Origin: CAYYYP01 sp964475985
GTDB taxonomy: Bacteria > Bdellovibrionota > UBA1018 > CAYHWW01
Direction of reading: 5' to 3'
Assembly (NCBI GenBank): GCA_964475985.1
Contig: CAYYYP010000003.1
Coordinates: forward strand, 1-64,000
DNA: 64,000 bases
In this document: positions 61,101 through 64,000 of the stretch, one piece after another
How positions within the stretch are numbered: the first letter of the stretch is position 1
Layout: the number at the start of each line of letters is the position of its first letter
The notes under the pieces: model-generated
The model's database searches: none
The model's input: the letters and a program-made list of their open reading frames with translations, nothing else
Told to the model about the DNA's origin: nothing
Program-made: the position numbers and the translations under genes

Positions 61101-61893
61101 GACCCTGAATTTCTATTCCCTGAGGAGACCATTCCATACCCAAGAAAGAGACGGCAGTTTCGGAAGTAGTTAATTGCTTCCCTAAAATTTCGGTAGAAAA
61201 TTTGAGCGCGGGTTCGATCAACGGAGCTTGAAATGCCTTTGACACCTCTCGCGCACAGGGGCCTGAACCCACAATGGCCTCGGGAGTCAGCCCGCGCCTC
61301 ACCGTCTGATCAAAAACATGCTCTGCGGAACTTTCCTGTGGAAAAAGGATAACGCTGGTTTTGGCCTGAGGATGAAATATGATAAAAGTATTTTCTATAT
61401 TCAGCACTTGAAGACCATCAAGATTTTCCCTGAAACGGCCTTCATTTTCGGCACTCACTTCATGGCACCAGGCTTTTTTATCCATGCGTTGAAAGTCTAA
61501 AATCCATTCCGGAACGTCATCAAGAACTTTTTTTTCACCGGACCGGATATGGGGGTAACTCTTTTTAAGCCACTCCTGCAGACCACCAATTCCTGCATAA
61601 AGTAAGTTGGTAGCGCCCGCCTTCTGCAATGCCTGATAGCCTTTCAAAGCGGTTTGGCCATCGTTACAAAGCAGATAGGCCGTCTTGTATTTTTTTAAAG
61701 ATTCGGCGATGGCGTGGGATTCCGTCAAAACCTGTTCGATGGGAATCGCTAGCGCGCCCTCAATGGACGAGGTCTTGGCCTCCGTTGAGGAGCGGACATC
61801 TACAATGCATTCCGTATTTAGATTTTCCTTAAATACGCCGTAGAGCTCATCTATGCTCACGATTTTTTCTTGAAGCGAATTTGCCTGTGTCAT
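61093..61893 (-). CDS. Rhodanese domain fused to an unrecognised C-terminal domain
   Basis: 266 residues. Residues about 10-115 are a rhodanese module: ECIVDVRSSTEAKTSSIEGALAIP, then active-site loop LLCNDGQTALKG with C76, and AGIGGLQEWL. This makes a catalytically plausible sulfurtransferase. Residues about 125-266 (VPEWILDFQRMDKKAW..., PQAKTSVILFPQESSAEHVF, VGSGPCAREVSKAF) match nothing I know and include one C214-like cysteine. It is coupled to the B12 radical SAM gene (ATGA) and overlaps FkbM by 8 bases. A sulfur donor for the adjacent enzymes is possible. Confidence 0.78.
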   Translation of the reverse strand: MTQANSLQEKIVSIDELYGVFKENLNTECIVDVRSSTEAKTSSIEGALAIPIEQVLTESHAIAESLKKYKTAYLLCNDGQTALKGYQALQKAGATNLLYAGIGGLQEWLKKSYPHIRSGEKKVLDDVPEWILDFQRMDKKAWCHEVSAENEGRFRENLDGLQVLNIENTFIIFHPQAKTSVILFPQESSAEHVFDQTVRRGLTPEAIVGSGPCAREVSKAFQAPLIEPALKFSTEILGKQLTTSETAVSFLGMEWSPQGIEIQGHV

Positions 61894-63470
61894 CCTGCCA
61901 ACCCCGCTGAAGGAGAACTATAAATTGCGGTCGAAAAACATGCACGCTTAGTGCTCTTCAGGTCGTCATCAAAAAAACGTTCATAGTACTGGGAGCCCAA
62001 TTCTTTAAAAATACGATCTCCCTCGGCGTCGAATTTTTCGGCGCGCTTAATGAGGGGCCATTCTTTTTTGGGAAAACGGGTATAGAGGCTGAAGGTTCGC
62101 ACTAGGCCTCGAATCTCGTCGCTGGAAAAGTTGGGCATGTTCAGGACCGAACCGCCGGCCAGACTGCCCGTGCGGGTATCTTCTGTGATGTATCCCTGAT
62201 CGATGCATTCTTTATAAAACGGCGTGCCCTGATAGGGGACAAAATAGAAGGCATTTATCGAATCAGCACTGAGATTTCGATTCAGCTCGATGGTATCAAA
62301 TGCCAATTCGCGCGTTTCCCCCGGAAAGCCCACAATGTTGTTAACCGTAATGGGTATGGAAGTGGTTTCAATAAGTTTGAATGCTTCGATCATCATGGCG
62401 TTCGTGAAACCCTTGCCGATCACCTTGCGGCGGAATTCCTCGTTTCCGTGCTCAAGCCCAACCGAAATACGATTGCAGCCTACTTCTTCAAGGGCCTGAA
62501 GGCGCTTTTTGGAGAAGGTTTCAATCCGGGTTTGACACCAGAACGGCAACCGATATCGGCTATACATTTCGATGAATTCGTCAAATTCCCGCTCGGACAT
62601 GGCAAGAAAAGTTTCGGCATTGAAATAAATATATTCGGCGTTGTACTTTTCAATATATGACGAAATTTCTTCTTCAATGAACCTGGTGGATTTTCGGCGA
62701 AAATACCGACCACCCGTTTCTTGTCGGTACAAATTGTTTAGCGCGGGTGCTTCGCAAAATCTGCAGGTGTAAGGGCAGCCCCTATCCGTCTCGATGGGAA
62801 CCATGCGGTGGACCCGCCCCTGCATAGGCCGGTAGAAGCGTTCCTTCTCAAACAATCCCCAGTCGGAAAGCGAGACTTGGTCCATCGGAATGGGAGCGCG
62901 CAAAGTATTTTTGAACACTTTGCCCGAAGCATCCTTTGCCCAAATATTTTTAATATTCTTCGTATCCGAGCCACTTTTTAGGGCGTCGCAGAGCTCAATC
63001 AAAGCCTCTTCACCTTCCCCGACACAAACGAAATCAACGAAAGGTTTCTCAATAATTTTAGCCGGTGAAAACGTTGCAAAGACGCCGCCCAAAATCGTCG
63101 GAATATGCTGTTTGAGGTTTTGATGCAGGTGTTCAAGCATCGTAAGGCCCTGGGGCCAGGTGTCTTCAACCACCGTCATTCCAATTAAGTCCGGCTGGAA
63201 TTCCTCGACCTTTTTTACGAAGTCCTCGAGATAATTTGAGGTTTTATAATGAACACCAAAATCTTCGAGAGAAAACTTTCGGAGTTGTAAAGTTTCTACT
63301 CTGATCTCATCAAGGCTCTTTTCGGCCGTCCGGTAATAGGTCGTGTCAAAAAGGCCGACTTCATAACCATTGGTTTTTAAGCAACTCGTCAAAATCCCAA
63401 TGTTCGTCGGTAAGAGATTGACCATCATATAATTGGGGTAAACGAGTAAAACGCGAAAAGGTTTAGCCAT
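61890..63470 (-). CDS. B12-binding-domain radical SAM enzyme
   Basis: 526 residues from ATG 63470 (AGGAG about 11 bases upstream); the longest frame would begin at 63617. Residues 1-150 form a B12-binding-like Rossmann domain (FRVLLVYPNY, GEGEE at 151-155) without a DxHxxG base-off motif. The radical SAM core has C232-x3-C236-x2-C239 (CPYTCRFC), then FNAETFLAM and the ISVGLEHGNEEFRRKVIGKG and NNIVGFPGET segments of the BchE/methyltransferase-like class. It could methylate an unactivated carbon or act as another cobalamin radical enzyme. First gene of the operon. Confidence 0.85.
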   Translation of the reverse strand: MAKPFRVLLVYPNYMMVNLLPTNIGILTSCLKTNGYEVGLFDTTYYRTAEKSLDEIRVETLQLRKFSLEDFGVHYKTSNYLEDFVKKVEEFQPDLIGMTVVEDTWPQGLTMLEHLHQNLKQHIPTILGGVFATFSPAKIIEKPFVDFVCVGEGEEALIELCDALKSGSDTKNIKNIWAKDASGKVFKNTLRAPIPMDQVSLSDWGLFEKERFYRPMQGRVHRMVPIETDRGCPYTCRFCEAPALNNLYRQETGGRYFRRKSTRFIEEEISSYIEKYNAEYIYFNAETFLAMSEREFDEFIEMYSRYRLPFWCQTRIETFSKKRLQALEEVGCNRISVGLEHGNEEFRRKVIGKGFTNAMMIEAFKLIETTSIPITVNNIVGFPGETRELAFDTIELNRNLSADSINAFYFVPYQGTPFYKECIDQGYITEDTRTGSLAGGSVLNMPNFSSDEIRGLVRTFSLYTRFPKKEWPLIKRAEKFDAEGDRIFKELGSQYYERFFDDDLKSTKRACFSTAIYSSPSAGLAG

Positions 63471-63597
63471 GAAGAAAAAAACTCCTGATTTTGAGTAACA
63501 TGGCTCCAGAATGATGCAAACAGCTTTGAGCCGGGGATTGGTGAGGGGGGCAGATTCCCTAGCGACAACTGCGTGAGGAGGCTGTAAATTAAAGTGA

Positions 63598-64000
63598 ATG
63601 TGCGGATTTGCGGGCATACATTATTTTGACTCTAAACGAACCGTAGATCCGTCTTTGCTTGAAGGGATGGCGGAGGCGATCCGTCATCGCGGGCCCGATG
63701 GCACCGGCATTTGGGCCGACCGAAACACTGGGTTAGCGCACGTGCGGCTCAGCATCATCGATACTTCCAACGCTGGCCACCAACCTTTGGCCGACCCGAC
63801 GGGGCAGTTGATTATTGCGTTCAACGGGGAAATTTATAATTATCGAGAATTGAAAAAAATCCATGAAAGCGACGGATTTCAATTTCGGAGCCGCACCGAT
63901 ACCGAAGTGATACTTGCGCAGTTTTTGAAGCACGGTGCGGACGGCGTTTCAAAATTGAACGGGATGTTCGCATTTGCCCTTTGGAACTGTGCCGAAAACA
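63598..64000 (+). CDS. asnB: Asparagine synthase family, copy 3 (partial, runs off the window)
   Basis: An open frame from ATG 63598 to the window end, 134 codons, no stop. It starts MCGFAGIHYF with the catalytic Cys2, then AIRHRGPDGTGIW, HVRLSIIDTSN, FNGEIYNYRELKK, SRTDTEVILAQFLKHG and LNGMFAFALW, the full N-terminal glutaminase pattern of AsnB. Only this domain is visible; the synthetase half would be downstream. A GAGGAGG sits 16 bases before the start, a little far. It is divergent from the B12 radical SAM gene and may be the next operon of this glycan locus. Confidence 0.88.
   Translation, partial: MCGFAGIHYFDSKRTVDPSLLEGMAEAIRHRGPDGTGIWADRNTGLAHVRLSIIDTSNAGHQPLADPTGQLIIAFNGEIYNYRELKKIHESDGFQFRSRTDTEVILAQFLKHGADGVSKLNGMFAFALWNCAEN

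Noticed and set aside
1..64000. CRISPR arrays, insertion sequences, phage genes, tRNA and rRNA genes, integron sites
   Set aside because: Gaps are short and I saw no direct-repeat arrays, transposase or integrase frames, or tRNA-like sequences; a full scan with a covariance model was not possible.

Overview
The window reads as one contiguous stretch of a Gram-negative chromosome: it has lolA, mltG, murA and a large O-antigen/capsule-type locus. The order rho-rpmE-prfA-prmC-murA beside lolA-yajQ-rimO and mltG would suit a former deltaproteobacterial or Bdellovibrionota-like lineage. That placement is inference from gene content and order, not a measured result. Coding density is very high. No gap exceeds 300 bases, and I saw no tRNA, rRNA, insertion sequence, phage gene or CRISPR array.

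Region 1 (1-9.2 kb) is housekeeping. It starts with a 20-residue lysine-rich peptide gene on the minus strand (13-75). LolA, YajQ and RimO follow on the plus strand, MltG on the minus strand, then rho, rpmE, prfA, prmC, murA and a HIT-family protein on the plus strand. A stem-loop with a short T run lies between rho and rpmE.

Region 2 (9.2 kb to the end) is a surface-glycan locus of about 50 genes, interrupted only by recQ. It makes GDP-fucose (gmd, fcl). It has a WbpB/WbpE pair (41.6-43.8 kb) and a WbpD-like acetyltransferase (51.8 kb), suggesting a UDP-diacetamido-uronic acid branch. It has a CDP-paratose-epimerase-like SDR pair (28.9-31.0 kb), several other sugar epimerases, and a CMP-sugar-acid cytidylyltransferase linked to a radical SAM enzyme (52.4-56.0 kb). 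Assembly functions include two polymerase/ligase-like membrane proteins (14.7 and 33.0 kb), a Wzx-like flippase (31.7 kb), an LPG-synthase-type membrane protein (47.6 kb), four large GT-C-like membrane proteins and many GT-A/GT-B glycosyltransferases. Tailoring functions include three asparagine-synthase-type amidotransferases, a NodU/CmcH carbamoyltransferase, an MBOAT acyltransferase with an SGNH-like partner, an ATP-grasp ligase, a nitrilase-family amidase, a cyclase-family hydrolase and six methyltransferases.

The least ordinary parts are these. (a) A minus-strand operon (59.4-63.5 kb) joins a B12-binding radical SAM enzyme, a rhodanese fused to an unknown domain, an FkbM methyltransferase and another methyltransferase. 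(b) The cytidylyltransferase/radical SAM/epimerase/HAD operon faces a divergent SDR and a large uncharacterised GT-B-like protein. (c) A perfect 20-bp inverted repeat with a 12-nt loop lies inside a flavoprotein gene (46281-46332). (d) Most convergent gene pairs overlap at their 3' ends and two divergent pairs have start codons only 3-4 nt apart. The last gene, a third asparagine synthase, runs off the window.
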